Below are positions 32,436-41,736 of a stretch of 64,000 nucleotides of DNA, one piece after another (position 1 is the first letter of the stretch; every line of letters begins with the position of its first letter). The notes beneath the pieces are model-generated. The model saw nothing but the letters and a program-made list of their open reading frames with translations. It searched no databases and was not told the DNA's origin. The position numbers and the translations under genes were made by a program. Source of the stretch: Candidatus Dechloromonas phosphoritropha (GTDB lineage Bacteria > Pseudomonadota > Gammaproteobacteria > Burkholderiales > Rhodocyclaceae); assembly GCA_016722705.1 (NCBI GenBank), contig JADKGN010000001.1:992001-1056000 (forward strand), given 5' to 3'.

Positions 32436-33089
32436 CTACGCTGTCGGCCCGCCTGACAGCCTGGCCACCATGGTGCGCAGTTCGGCGACTTCGGCTTCAA
32501 GCACCGCGACGCGCGCCACAAGTTGAGCGATTTCTTCGCTGCCCGCAGCCGCTCCCACGAGCGACGCCGGCACCGACCCACCCGCGGGCTGGCCGCTCAA
32601 CAGGTGCGCCCAGCGGTTCTCCCGCGATCCCGGCAGGCGCGGCAGTTCGATCACCAGCGCGCCTTCGGGGCGGGCGGCAAGCTCCTCGAGAAATGCCTCG
32701 ACTGCGGAGATATCGGCAAACCGGTGCAGGCGTTCGCAATTCAGCCGCAATTCCCCCGCCGTCTGCGGGCCGCGCAGCATCAGCGCCGCGAGCAAGGCCG
32801 AGGCCTGGGTCGACACACCCAGCGCCCGTTCCAGACTGTGCACAAAGCGGGCCACCCGACTGCCGCTCACTTCGGACACCAGGCCCAGCGTGGACAGGTT
32901 GTCAATGGCCTGGAGAATCTCGCTGTCGCTGGCTTCCATGACCGGATGGCGGCTGGACTTCTGGTTGCACCCCGCCGCCAGCGCGTTCACCGACAGCGGG
33001 TAAGTGTCGGGTACCGTGCGCTGTTTTTCGATAAGGGTGCCGACGATGCGTGTTTCCAGCAGAGAGAGTGAAGGACAGGAATCGTTCAT
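32436..33089 (-). CDS. yceH: YceH/UPF0502 family protein
   Basis: A DUF480 protein, 217 residues. The hallmark is LETRIVGTLIEKQRTVPDTY then PLSVNALAAGCNQKSSRHPV at the N-terminus, followed by two winged-helix domains (VEAFLEELAARPEGALVIELP). The C-terminus has a short coiled coil (AQLVARVAVLEAEVAELRTM). The in-frame ATG at 33089 gives the canonical start. The cellular role is not known. Confidence 0.93.
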   Translation of the reverse strand: MNDSCPSLSLLETRIVGTLIEKQRTVPDTYPLSVNALAAGCNQKSSRHPVMEASDSEILQAIDNLSTLGLVSEVSGSRVARFVHSLERALGVSTQASALLAALMLRGPQTAGELRLNCERLHRFADISAVEAFLEELAARPEGALVIELPRLPGSRENRWAHLLSGQPAGGSVPASLVGAAAGSEEIAQLVARVAVLEAEVAELRTMVARLSGGPTA

Positions 33090-33130
33090 CGAGCGTTCTT
33101 TCGCGAATTGAGCGTTGCGCGAACGGAAAT

Positions 33131-33763
33131 TCAGACCGGCGCGGGTTGCGCGCGCAGCCACGCCCGATAGAGTTGCAGGGCCACGTGGGCATCGTTCGCC
33201 GCATAAAGCAACTGGCGTTCGCTCAGGCGCGGGTTTGCCCAGTTGCTGGTGCCGGTCTTCTTCGACTTCTGCAGACGCTGGCCGAAGAAATGGGCGACCG
33301 CCACTTTCGCCCCCACCGTGCCGCGATGCCCGGGGCCGCGCAGAATCTCGCCAAGGTCGAGCAGGTGCCGTACCTCGATACCGAGCACCGACTTCAGCGC
33401 GCTCCGGTCATTGCCCAGACCGAGGCCGACCTTCAGAATGGCAGGCGATTCGAGGATCCTTTTGACGGCCTCGGCGCCGGACAACCGGGAAATCGGGAAC
33501 AGGTAGGCATGCTGGTCGGTGGCAAGCTGCACCAGATGCGGTCCGGTCGACACTTCGCCCTTGAGGAAGGTCGGCTTCGACTCGGTATCGAAGCCGACGG
33601 CATCCGCCGCCATCAGCGCGGCCAGCGCCTGGCCGGCAAGTTCACCGGAGACGACGAGGCTGATCTGGGACAGCGGGATGCCCTCGTATATGGGCAGGTC
33701 GGCACTGCCGGGCTGTGCTCGTTGCACGGCCACATTGTTCACTGCAGGCGGTCCTTGAGCCAT
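33131..33763 (-). CDS. 3'-5' exonuclease (DEDD, RNase D-like)
   Basis: A 210-residue DnaQ-fold exonuclease. Motif I is DAVGFDTESKPTF (Asp-Glu), motif II is KVGLGLGNDRSALKSVLG with the second Asp, and motif III is QLLYAANDAHVALQLY with the Tyr and Asp. These match the DEDDy group that includes RNase D and WRN exonuclease domains. Stand-alone with no HRDC domain, so RNA or DNA substrate is open. The 3' end of the upstream esterase gene overlaps its start. Confidence 0.9.
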   Translation of the reverse strand: MAQGPPAVNNVAVQRAQPGSADLPIYEGIPLSQISLVVSGELAGQALAALMAADAVGFDTESKPTFLKGEVSTGPHLVQLATDQHAYLFPISRLSGAEAVKRILESPAILKVGLGLGNDRSALKSVLGIEVRHLLDLGEILRGPGHRGTVGAKVAVAHFFGQRLQKSKKTGTSNWANPRLSERQLLYAANDAHVALQLYRAWLRAQPAPV

Positions 33764-34410
33764 TCCGCAAGCAGGTTGATTTCCTCGAGACAGACCGCAT
33801 GCGGCATCGGGTATTCGTGCCAGTCGACCCGGTAGCCATGGCGGACCAGGAAATCCCTGGCGCGCCGGCCCAGTTCGGGGGAGACAACATCATCCGCGCG
33901 ACCGTGGGCGGCAAAGATCGCGATGTCACTGTTTGCCGCGGTGTGCTCGCGGGTTACCAGTTCACCGCAGGGAATATAGGTTGACAGGGCGATGATGCCG
34001 GCCAGCGGCTCGTCATGGGTCAGCGCCGTCGTGTAGGCTACCGCCCCACCCTGCGAGAAGCCGGCGAGAAATATCCTTGCGCAGGGAATTCCGCGCCGGT
34101 TTTCGTGGGCAATCAGGCGCCGGATCGCTTCCCGCGACTGCACGATGCCCGCCTCGTCGATCTCCCGGTTGCTGCTGTCGAGTGCGATGATGTCGTACCA
34201 CGCGCGCATGACGTAGCCACCGTTGCAGGTAACCGAAATTTCCGGCGCATGGGGGAAGATGAAGCGAACACCCGGCGCATCCGCCAACCCGAGTTCCGGC
34301 ACCATCGGCACGAAATCGGAACCATCGGCGCCGAGGCCGTGCATCCAGATTACCGCATATTGCGGATCGCCGCGCGTCTCGACCTCGATGGCCGGTAACT
34401 GTTGTTCCAC
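33739..34410 (-). CDS. Carboxylesterase, phospholipase/acyl-thioesterase type
   Basis: An alpha/beta hydrolase of 223 residues. The nucleophile elbow is LAGFSQGGAVAYTTAL (Ser), the Asp lies in IFAAHGRADDVVSP and the His in YPMPHAVCLEEI. N-terminal AVIWMHGLGADGSDFVPMVPE is the family signature. The GTG at 34410 is chosen because AGGAGA lies seven bases upstream. Acts on short-chain or acyl-protein esters, substrate unknown. Confidence 0.9.
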   Translation of the reverse strand: MEQQLPAIEVETRGDPQYAVIWMHGLGADGSDFVPMVPELGLADAPGVRFIFPHAPEISVTCNGGYVMRAWYDIIALDSSNREIDEAGIVQSREAIRRLIAHENRRGIPCARIFLAGFSQGGAVAYTTALTHDEPLAGIIALSTYIPCGELVTREHTAANSDIAIFAAHGRADDVVSPELGRRARDFLVRHGYRVDWHEYPMPHAVCLEEINLLAEWLKDRLQ

Positions 34411-34424
34411 TGGAATCTCCTGCG

Positions 34425-34946
34425 TCAGGTCAGTTCGGGGAAGAGCACATCGGTGAACCCGAAGCGGGACAAGTCCCGCATGCGCATCGGATAGAGTTTG
34501 CCGATCAGATGGTCGCACTCGTGCTGCACGACACGCGCATGGAAGCCATCGACCGTGCGGTCGATTGGCCGCGCCTGCGGATCGCAGCCCTGGTAGCGGA
34601 TCCGGGTAAAGCGCGGCACCTCACCACGCAGGCCAGGAACCGACAGGCACCCCTCCCAGCCGAGTTCCTCCTCGCCGGTCAGAGGCGTGATCCGCGGATT
34701 GAGCAGAATTGTCTGCGGCACCGATTCGGCATCGGGATAGCGTTCGCTGTTCTCGAAGCCGAAAATCACGACCTGCAGCCCGACGCCGATCTGCGGTGCC
34801 GCCAGGCCGACGCCGCCGGCCGCCGCCATCGTGTCGAACATGTCGGCAATCAGTTCATGGAGCGCCGGCGTCGCGAAATCGGTCACCGGGCGCGCGACTT
34901 CGAGCAGTTGCGGATCGCCCATGCGCAGAATGCTTCTCACAGTCAT
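34425..34946 (-). CDS. def: Peptide deformylase
   Basis: Removes the N-formyl group from nascent proteins. All three motifs are present: GVGLAAPQIG (residues 45-54), EGCLSVPG with metal ligand Cys100, and QHECDHLIG with His142, Glu143 and His146. At 173 residues it is normal length. Unlike most genomes, fmt is not adjacent, so this may be a second, accessory deformylase. The ATG at 34946 gives the standard MTVRSILRMGDP start. Confidence 0.95.
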   Translation of the reverse strand: MTVRSILRMGDPQLLEVARPVTDFATPALHELIADMFDTMAAAGGVGLAAPQIGVGLQVVIFGFENSERYPDAESVPQTILLNPRITPLTGEEELGWEGCLSVPGLRGEVPRFTRIRYQGCDPQARPIDRTVDGFHARVVQHECDHLIGKLYPMRMRDLSRFGFTDVLFPELT

Positions 34947-35252
34947 CGATGCATGCTCTTCGTCATGATTGTCAGCAAGTCCAGCGAATCTGGCCCGGCG
35001 GACGCCCTGCCCCGCCGCCATGCGCAAACCGATTGCCGCCGCGGCCACGATGTTCTCACCGGTTCAGGCCATCCGCGACAACCCTGACACCAGAATGATG
35101 CACGCCGTCGGCTGTTCCGTACAGGGTCCGCAACTGCATTCAACCGCGGGGAGCAAAGGCCAGCATTTCATGTGCAAATGCACGGTTGACCGCAGCAGCG
35201 TCACATAGCCACCCTGATGGTCACGGCGGCGCCCGGGAAGGCAGTGGCGCGC
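34947..35252. other. Intergenic region with doubtful small frame
   Basis: A 306-bp stretch between def and the universal stress gene. A plus-strand frame from 34969 to 35208 (79 codons, internal ATG at 35023) is open and ends GQHFMCKCTVDRSSVT, but has no clear ribosome site or family likeness. It is not called as a gene. Nothing else was seen. Confidence 0.3.
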
Positions 35253-35717
35253 TCAGCCCTTCTTCTTCTCTATTTCCGGCGCCCGATAGACGAGAACCGG
35301 AACGCTGGAATGCGTCAATACCCGGTAGGTCTCACTGCCCAGCAACAACGAGGTAAGTTCGCCGCGACTCTGCCTCGACATGAAGATGAGATCGCAGTCG
35401 CGGTCTTCGGCCGCTTTGATGATCGCCTCCCAGGGCTTCTCGCTGACGACCGAGATCGTCTTGCAATCGACGCCGGCGTCCTTGCACAGTCCCTTTATGA
35501 ACCCGAGGTACTCCTCGCTTTTCCTTTCGGACCCCGCAGACAGGCGATCCAGTATATCGGGTTCGATCAGATCGCCGTAGTGTCCGGCACGCCCGAGCGC
35601 CTTGACGTACAACGCCGTTATCTTGGCATTGCCCTCCTTGGCAAAGGTAACCGCGCGCACGGCGGTGTCTCGGGACCGTTGGCTGCCATCGGTCGGCAAC
35701 AATATATGCTGGAACAT
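35253..35717 (-). CDS. Universal stress protein (UspA family)
   Basis: A single Usp domain of 154 residues. It starts MFQHILLPTDGSQRSRDTA, the family pattern with the ATP-site Asp, and ends with SRGELTSLLLGSETYRVLTH and VPVLVYR, the G-2x-G-9x-G(S/T) nucleotide-binding motif in a variant form (SRGELTSLLLGSETYRV). Upstream of it on the same strand is the sulP gene, but a terminator separates them. Role in stress physiology by family. Confidence 0.92.
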   Translation of the reverse strand: MFQHILLPTDGSQRSRDTAVRAVTFAKEGNAKITALYVKALGRAGHYGDLIEPDILDRLSAGSERKSEEYLGFIKGLCKDAGVDCKTISVVSEKPWEAIIKAAEDRDCDLIFMSRQSRGELTSLLLGSETYRVLTHSSVPVLVYRAPEIEKKKG

Positions 35718-35804
35718 TCCTGATCTCCCACAAATTAGCGCCACTCGCGCCTTACGGCGCGGTGGATGATAGCCCAATTACATGCAACACGAGCCAGTCT
35801 AGCC

Positions 35805-35850
35805 GAAAAAAGCGCGCACCCTGATGTCTAGGGCTCAACGCGCGCTTTGC
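35805..35850 (-). terminator. Terminator of sulP gene
   Basis: On the minus strand AAAGCGCGC...GCGCGCTT pairs, with inner GAGCCC...GGGT pairing, followed by a run of six T. This is a classic rho-independent structure just after the stop of the SulP gene. Confidence 0.85.
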
Positions 35851-35870
35851 CGGGAATCGGACCGGAACTG

Positions 35871-38087
35871 TCATTCCTGCAAGGCCATGAGTTCCTTGTC
35901 GGCATAGCGCAGGCGCATCGCCAGCACCTTGGCAAGTTCCTCGACCAGCGTACACGCCAGCCGCTTGTGCTCCTCGCGAAGCACTTCAAACTGCTCGCGC
36001 TGCAGCACGAAGAGATCGGTGTCTTCGAGTGCCGTCGCATCGTTCAGGCGGGTCATCTGTGAAAGGAAGGCCATGCCACCGAAAAAGTCGCCGCGCCCGT
36101 AGGTCAGCGCGTGATGCCCACCTTCTTCGACGGCACTCGGCAGGGTGATGCGGATGTTGCCCTTGCGAATCAGGTACAACTCGTTGGCGGGGTCGCCGAA
36201 CGAGTATATTTTCTCGTCCTTGACCAGACTGCGTCGCTCCATGGCCGCTTCGAGATCGATGAGCGTCTCTTCCTTGTGGCCCTTGAACAGCTCGAGATCC
36301 TTGAGTTCCAGCGCCGCAAGCTGAGGCGCCACGCTCCCGCCCTCGCCCAGTCCCAGTATCTGGTCTTCGACCCACTCCAACGCGTCCTCGAGCTGGCCGA
36401 ACACCTTGACGTGCTCGGTCATCGTCGTGAGTTCCATCTGATCGAAGAACTCGGCGATATTCCGGCCATTGGGCAAGGTATGCGTCAAGCTGCTGAAAAT
36501 CAGGAATGCGTCGCGATCGATCAGCGAGTCGCGGATCTGTTGCAGCAGGTGCACCGCCGTGACATCGACCGACTGTACGCGCCGCATGTCGAGCAGGACG
36601 TACTTGCGCTTGCCGAGCTCTGATTCGAGGGCGGTATACAACTGGTCCTTGGTACCGAAGAACAGGCCACCCTGCAGCTCGAAGATGACCGACTGATGAC
36701 CCTGTTTCTCGAGGACTGCCATTTCATGGCGCAAGCGCACACGCTTCGAGAACCGGGTTCCACCTTCCGTCTTGCGGCGGATCACCGTGCTGCTCAGTTG
36801 TTCGCGAATGAACAGGATCATCGCCAGCGCAATGCCGGTACCGGAGGCGGCGATCAGGCTGTAGCCGACCGCCACGGCCACCACCACCACGATGACGATG
36901 AAATCGAGAACGGTCCATGGCGACCCGAGCAGATTCAGGCTGTGGCGGTCGATCATGCGAAAGCCGACGATTATCAGAATGCCGGCCAGCGCCGCGACCG
37001 GGATCCACGCGATGAACGTTCCCAGCGCAAGAAAGGTGACCAGCGCGAGTACGCCCTCGGCAACCCCCGAGACGCGGGTCTGGCCACCACTGGCGAGATT
37101 GACCAGCGTCGCCCCCATCTGACCGGCGCCCGGCATGCCACCGACACAGGCCGACGCAACATTGGCCACACCCTGCGCGACCAGTTCGCGGTTGGAATCA
37201 TGGCGACTGCGGGTCAGCGCGTCGAGAACGACCGCTGTCTTCAGTGTATCGATCGACAACAATACGGCCAGCGTAAACGCCGTTCCGAGCAGGCTGCCGA
37301 TCTGGCTCAGCTTGAGCTCGCCGATCTCCTGCCAGCGCCCGGTGATCGCGTGCAGCATGCCTGAAGCCGTTCCGCCCAGCGAGCCGATGATCATCGTGTT
37401 GCCTTCGATGACCAGCAGCGACTCGTCCATCATGGCGAGTCCGAAATAGGTCAGCACGCCCGCCAGCAGGCCGAGAATCGCCGCCGGCACGACACGCGTA
37501 ACCAGTGGCGCGAAGAGCATCACCAGCGCCGTCATGGTCCCGATGGCGGCACTTTGCCACAGCCAAAGCTCTGGCGAGATCAGTGCCCTCCACCACGCCG
37601 TGCCGCTGGGCAGACCGAGGAACTTGGGAATCTGGCTGCCGATGATGATCAGCCCGACGCCGGTGAGATAGCCGCTGACCACCGGGAATGGGATGTACTT
37701 TATCAGGCTGCCGATGCCCACGAAACCCAGGGCCAGTTGCACCACTCCGGCAATCAGCCCGATTGCCGTCAACATGAGGATGATCGATGACGCCGGGGTG
37801 CCACTCTGTACGAGCTCGATCGCAAAGGCCGAGAGCACCGCCGCAGCTGGAGCACAAGGCGCCGTGATCAGGCGATTGGTGCCACCCAGCGCGGGCGCCA
37901 CCAGGCCGAGAGCGGTCGTGCCAAGAATTCCGGCCAGCGCGCCGAGGCCGGCGTACTCCGGGCCGATGGCAGCATAGATGGTCACACCGAAAGCGATCGC
38001 CGATGGCAACGCCACCAGCATGGCCGCTAGACCCCCCCAGAAGTCACCGACCAGCTTGTCATTCTTGAACGTCATGGACAGTTCCAT
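35871..38087 (-). CDS. SulP anion transporter with STAS and cNMP domains
   Basis: A 738-residue transporter with three parts. The N-terminal 420 residues form SulP membrane helices (DFWGGLAAMLVALPSAIAFG, GGMPGAGQMGATLVNLASGG). A STAS domain follows (SVIFELQGGLFFG, RVQSVDVTAVHLLQQI, about 480-600). The end is a cyclic-nucleotide-binding fold (YSFGDPANELYLIRKGNIRI, GRGDFFGGMAFLSQM), so activity may be tuned by a nucleotide. The ATG at 38087 has GGAGG upstream. The substrate (sulfate, bicarbonate or other anion) is unknown. Confidence 0.92.
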   Translation of the reverse strand: MELSMTFKNDKLVGDFWGGLAAMLVALPSAIAFGVTIYAAIGPEYAGLGALAGILGTTALGLVAPALGGTNRLITAPCAPAAAVLSAFAIELVQSGTPASSIILMLTAIGLIAGVVQLALGFVGIGSLIKYIPFPVVSGYLTGVGLIIIGSQIPKFLGLPSGTAWWRALISPELWLWQSAAIGTMTALVMLFAPLVTRVVPAAILGLLAGVLTYFGLAMMDESLLVIEGNTMIIGSLGGTASGMLHAITGRWQEIGELKLSQIGSLLGTAFTLAVLLSIDTLKTAVVLDALTRSRHDSNRELVAQGVANVASACVGGMPGAGQMGATLVNLASGGQTRVSGVAEGVLALVTFLALGTFIAWIPVAALAGILIIVGFRMIDRHSLNLLGSPWTVLDFIVIVVVVAVAVGYSLIAASGTGIALAMILFIREQLSSTVIRRKTEGGTRFSKRVRLRHEMAVLEKQGHQSVIFELQGGLFFGTKDQLYTALESELGKRKYVLLDMRRVQSVDVTAVHLLQQIRDSLIDRDAFLIFSSLTHTLPNGRNIAEFFDQMELTTMTEHVKVFGQLEDALEWVEDQILGLGEGGSVAPQLAALELKDLELFKGHKEETLIDLEAAMERRSLVKDEKIYSFGDPANELYLIRKGNIRITLPSAVEEGGHHALTYGRGDFFGGMAFLSQMTRLNDATALEDTDLFVLQREQFEVLREEHKRLACTLVEELAKVLAMRLRYADKELMALQE

Positions 38088-38259
38088 CGGTTCCGGTCCT
38101 CCTTCAATCCATATTGAAAAATACTTAACGGCAGATCCAAAGACCGGCCCCAGCCCACGCCAAGCAAGCTCCCAAACCAAACGGCTCAGGATGCAAAACC
38201 CGGACCGGACGCGATCCTATCACGATTGATTGCTTTTCAGCAGAAGGCGAGAGTCCCGC

Positions 38260-39498
38260 CAGGGCTATTGCATACGCAGATATCGTAAACCCTGCTGGAA
38301 AGTTGTTTACTATCAGGGAGTTATGACGGGGGCTTGTGGACTCGGCCGGAATCAGGTCTACTCTCGACTTTTGTCGGGAATGGAAATGACACTGGCGGAA
38401 GTATTTGTTGGTCTGGATGATCCTCGCACCGGGCCTGCGCAGCGGCACGATCTGACGGAAATGATCCTGATGGCGCTGTGCGCAGTGTTGTGCGGAGCGG
38501 ATAGTTGGGTGGATGTCGCCGAATGGGCCGAGGACAACGAGGCTTGGCTGAAGCAGCACCTGGTTCTTGAGCACGGCACACCGTCCCATGACACTTTTGG
38601 CCGGGTATTCCGCCTGCTGGATGCCCAAGTATTCGAGACCTGTTTCCGTGAATGGATCAGTGGCCTCATCGGCGTTGTGGCGGGGGTAGTCGCCATCGAC
38701 GGCAAGACCGCCTGTGGTTCCCGGGATGGCCATAACAGCGCGCTGCACACGATCAGCGCTTACGCCACTGCCAGCGGCTTGTGTCTGGCCCGGGAGCATA
38801 CCCGTGGCAAGGGCAACGAGATACCCGCCATCAAGGCTCTGCTCGACACACTGACCCTCAAGAGATGCATCGTGACGATTGATGCCATCGGTTGCCAGAC
38901 CGAGATTGCCCGGAAGATTCTCGACCAGGGCGGGAATTACCTGCTGGCCGTCAAGGATAATCAGGAAACCTTGGCGAATGCCTTGCGAGAGTTCTTTTCT
39001 AATGGCGAGACAGCCGGCTTCGGCACGCTGCCGGTTGATCGATTCCAATCTGTCGAGAAGAACCATGGCCGCATCGAAGCCCGACGGGCGATGTGGGTCA
39101 CGAACCTGTCCTGGCTGGACAAGAAGTTCCAGACACACTGGCCAAAACTCGCTGGCGTCGGCATGATCGAGCGACAGCGGGACATCAACGGCACGCTTTC
39201 CAAGGAGCGCGCCTTCTACATCGGCAGCAAGGGCGTCACCTCCGCAGCGTCTTTTGCCAACGCAGCACGCAGTCATTGAGGTATCGAGAACAGCCTGCAT
39301 TGGGTGCTCGATGTCACGTTTCGAGAGGACAACTGCCGTGTCCGCAAAGACCACGCGCCGCATAACTTCGCCACCCTGCGCAAGTTCGCCCTTGCGTTGC
39401 TACGCCAAGATACTCAGTACCCCAAGCGCAGTTTGCGCTCCCGCCGAAAAACCGCAGATCGACTCCCAAAATATCGGGCCTCATTGCTCGGCCTCTCT
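38260..39498 (+). mobile_element. ISAs1-family element, truncated
   Basis: The left end begins near CAGGGCTATTGCATACG at 38260. The right end is lost where the next element starts at 39499, so inverted repeats and target duplication cannot be confirmed. It holds one transposase frame broken by a stop codon. Confidence 0.7.
38380..39498 (+). pseudogene. ISAs1-family transposase with nonsense codon
   Basis: Transposase of the ISAs1 family. Diagnostic parts are the N-terminal FVGLDDPRTGPAQRHDL, the catalytic VVAIDGKTACGSRDG, YLLAVKDNQETLANAL and, after the break, GIENSLHWVLDVTFRED with the acidic residue. The codon before GIENSLHW is TGA at 39277-39279 instead of the usual TGG (RSHWGIENSLHW), so a single W-to-stop change separates the last third. 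The frame then stays open into the neighbouring element at 39499. Confidence 0.88.
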
Positions 39499-40902
39499 CC
39501 TAAGCCGGACGATCCGGAACCAAACAGGTATTACGATAGAAGCCTGACGAATGACCGAGGAGGCGATCATGTTGGCGATGGCTCTGGCGGAACGATACGT
39601 GACGAACATGCATGGCGTGCTTTCGTGCTTTGACCGGATCATTATCACCGGCACGCTGCCTGGTGCGTGCTACGCGGCAGGAATGACGAGTTATTTGTAC
39701 ACGCACGGAATTCGGGTATTCGACTACCCGCGATTTGCCGAGCCGCTGCGAGATCGCATTCGTGAGCGTGCGCAGGAGGTGTGTCTGGCGGCGGGTATTG
39801 AAATCGAGCACGTCAGCAAAAGCCATATTCGCAAGGAAGAGTTGGTCGCGCGAGTGCTCGCCGGTCGCGGCGACGCACCGGGTTTGGTGCATGTGCTCTC
39901 GGCCATGGAAGCCTGTCCGAGCTACAAACCGTGGCATGACAAAGGCAGTGGCAAGACTTACCTGCGCCCCGATCAAGGCAAGTGCCTGCACTACTACTTC
40001 TATTTCATCGACGAGGAACTGGGGTTGTGCTACCTGCGTGTGCCGACGTGGGCACCGTTCGGGTTGCAGTTCTACTGTAATGGTCACAGCGCTCTGGCAA
40101 GAACTCTGACGCGAGAAAGGATCGACTTCCTCCAGCAGGACAACGCCTTCCTGCGTGTCGCCGACATCGCGCAGGCGCAGGCGCTGGCGGATGCGTTCAG
40201 TCCCGACGTACTTCACCCGCGACTGGATCGCTATGCGCAGTGGTTGTGCCCAGTGCTTGACGTCTTTGGATCCTCGTATCACTGGAGCTTGCGCCAAGTC
40301 GAATACTCCACCGACCTGATGTTTCGCAGTGAGCAGATATTGGTTCCACTGTATGACGCCATTTCGCGCCAAGCGGTCTTGGCCGCCAACGCAGAACGCG
40401 TCTCCAGCTTTCTGGGCAAGAAGGTCACGCCACAACTGGCCCAGGAGATCGGTTCCCGGTTGTCCACCCGTATCGAGGGGCGCTGCATCAAGCACACCAT
40501 GGGCGCCGCTGGCGTCAAGGTGTATGACAAATTCTCCCGCGTACTGCGGGTCGAAACGACCGTCAATGACGTGAGTTTCTTCAAACACCACCGCAAGGTG
40601 GAACACAAGGACAGGCACGCCACCCGAGAATTGGCGCCCCTGAAGAAGACAATCTATAGCCTGATCGACCTGCGCGACATCCTGCTCGGCTGCAACCAAC
40701 GTTACCTGGCGTTCCTCTCCAGCCTCGATGACCCCAGTGCCGGCGAGCGTGACTTGGAGCGATTGAGCATGCCACGGTTGGGGGCGGCTCCCGGTGTCAA
40801 AGGGGTGAACTTCTTTGATCCTGCCGAGAAAGCCTTGCTGCAAACCATGCAACGCGGCGAGTTCAACATTCACGGTTGGCGTCGTGCCGATCTTCTCAGC
40901 TA
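39499..40902 (+). mobile_element. Repeated element R1, copy 1 (truncated)
   Basis: The first 1,404 bases of an element whose second copy lies inverted at 42713-44297. The two are perfect over 39499-40902 and 42894-44297. Both begin CCTAAGCCGGACGATCCGG, a near-palindrome, joined to different flanking sequence, which defines one end. Copy 1 stops at 40902 in the middle of the gene. No terminal inverted repeats of the IS kind were identified. Confidence 0.7.
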
Positions 40903-40903
40903 G
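39569..40903 (+). pseudogene. R1 element protein, 3'-truncated
   Basis: The first 444 codons of the protein encoded intact by copy 2 (see 42713-44227). The residues are identical until LLS, after which the junction creates a TAG. The lost C-terminus holds the winged-helix segment. ATG 39569 is preferred over 39551 because GAGGAGG lies six bases upstream. Function unknown. Confidence 0.75.
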
Positions 40904-41344
40904 CCGATGGGCGCACCTTCCTGATGCCTGTAGAGGGGCTTGATGGTGGTGTCGGTGTCGAGAATCCAGGGGGCGTCGAGCAAAGGCGCGACGCTGTCAG
41001 CCAGGTGCGTGTCCAGCCACGTCGTGCCTTCCGCTTCCGGGATGCGCTTCAGGGCATTGCGCAAGGCATCTTCGGAGATCACTTTCCGCATCCCCAGCAG
41101 GCCGGGATTGATTCCGTCGCAGCGGATCGCCGTCACGTGGGCATAGCGCCGCTGCCCGGCAAGCATCGAGAGCATCCAGGTGCCCAGCACCTCCGCCTTC
41201 GTCGGTGCGTTTGGGCTGGTGTAGGCGAGTGGGCAGCTTGCCTCCCACCGCGACCACAGCCCGGTCAGGTTGAGAAACTCGATGAAGTAGGCCAATTGTC
41301 CCATCGGCGTGGCGGCACTTTCGGTCTCACATCGGACCTGCACC
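40903..41344 (-). pseudogene. DDE transposase N-terminal fragment
   Basis: About 147 codons of a transposase reading MGQLAYFIEFLNLTGLWSRW, then GTWMLSMLAGQRRYAHVTAI and, near the cut, ILDTDTTIKPLYRHQEGAPIG. In related DDE_Tnp_1-type transposases this is followed by GYNPxKPGRPSH. The break is the junction with R1 copy 1, and the other side is bounded by the IS3 element. The exact IS family is uncertain. Confidence 0.6.
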
Positions 41345-41418
41345 AGAGCCGGCCCCAGAAATTCGGACAGTGGGATAAGTGATAGCCTTGCTCAATCGCA
41401 GGCCGCGTAGCGGCCGAA

Positions 41419-41736
41419 ATGAGGAGCAAGAAGATGACGAGAAGGAAGCGGCGGAATCACTCGCCGGAGTTCAAGGCGAAGGTGGCGATGGCGGCGATCA
41501 AGGGCGACAAGACGCTGGCCGAGATGGCGCAGCAGTTCGATGTTCACCCCAACCAGATTACCGACTGGAAGACACAGTTGATGGAGCGTTCGTCAGTCGT
41601 GTTTGGCGACACGGCCGCCAAGGAGAAAGGCCCGGACATTCTGGCCATGGAAGCAAAGATTGGTCGCCTGAGTCTGGAAAATGATTTTTTAGAAGGCGCG
41701 CTCACCAAGGCGGGACTGCTGAGCGCAAGACGATGA
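41419..41736 (+). CDS. IS3 OrfA
   Basis: Helix-turn-helix protein of the IS3 element, 105 residues: RRNHSPEFKAKVAMAAIKGD, then MAQQFDVHPNQITDWKTQLM, with a leucine-zipper-like end (IGRLSLENDFLEGALTKAGL). It pairs with OrfB, probably through programmed -1 frameshifting, although the overlap here is ATGA at 41733-41736. Complete. Confidence 0.9.
   Translation: MRSKKMTRRKRRNHSPEFKAKVAMAAIKGDKTLAEMAQQFDVHPNQITDWKTQLMERSSVVFGDTAAKEKGPDILAMEAKIGRLSLENDFLEGALTKAGLLSARR

Noticed and set aside
28805..32581. A 1,258-codon open frame on the minus strand opposite the RND permease
   Set aside because: It is antisense to a gene with clear RND motifs. Its repetitive Gly/Asp/Arg/His-rich translation is a typical shadow of GC-rich coding sequence.
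34969..35208. A 79-codon frame between def and the universal stress gene
   Set aside because: No clear ribosome site, no family likeness, and it starts in GC-rich antisense-type sequence; described only as part of the gap.
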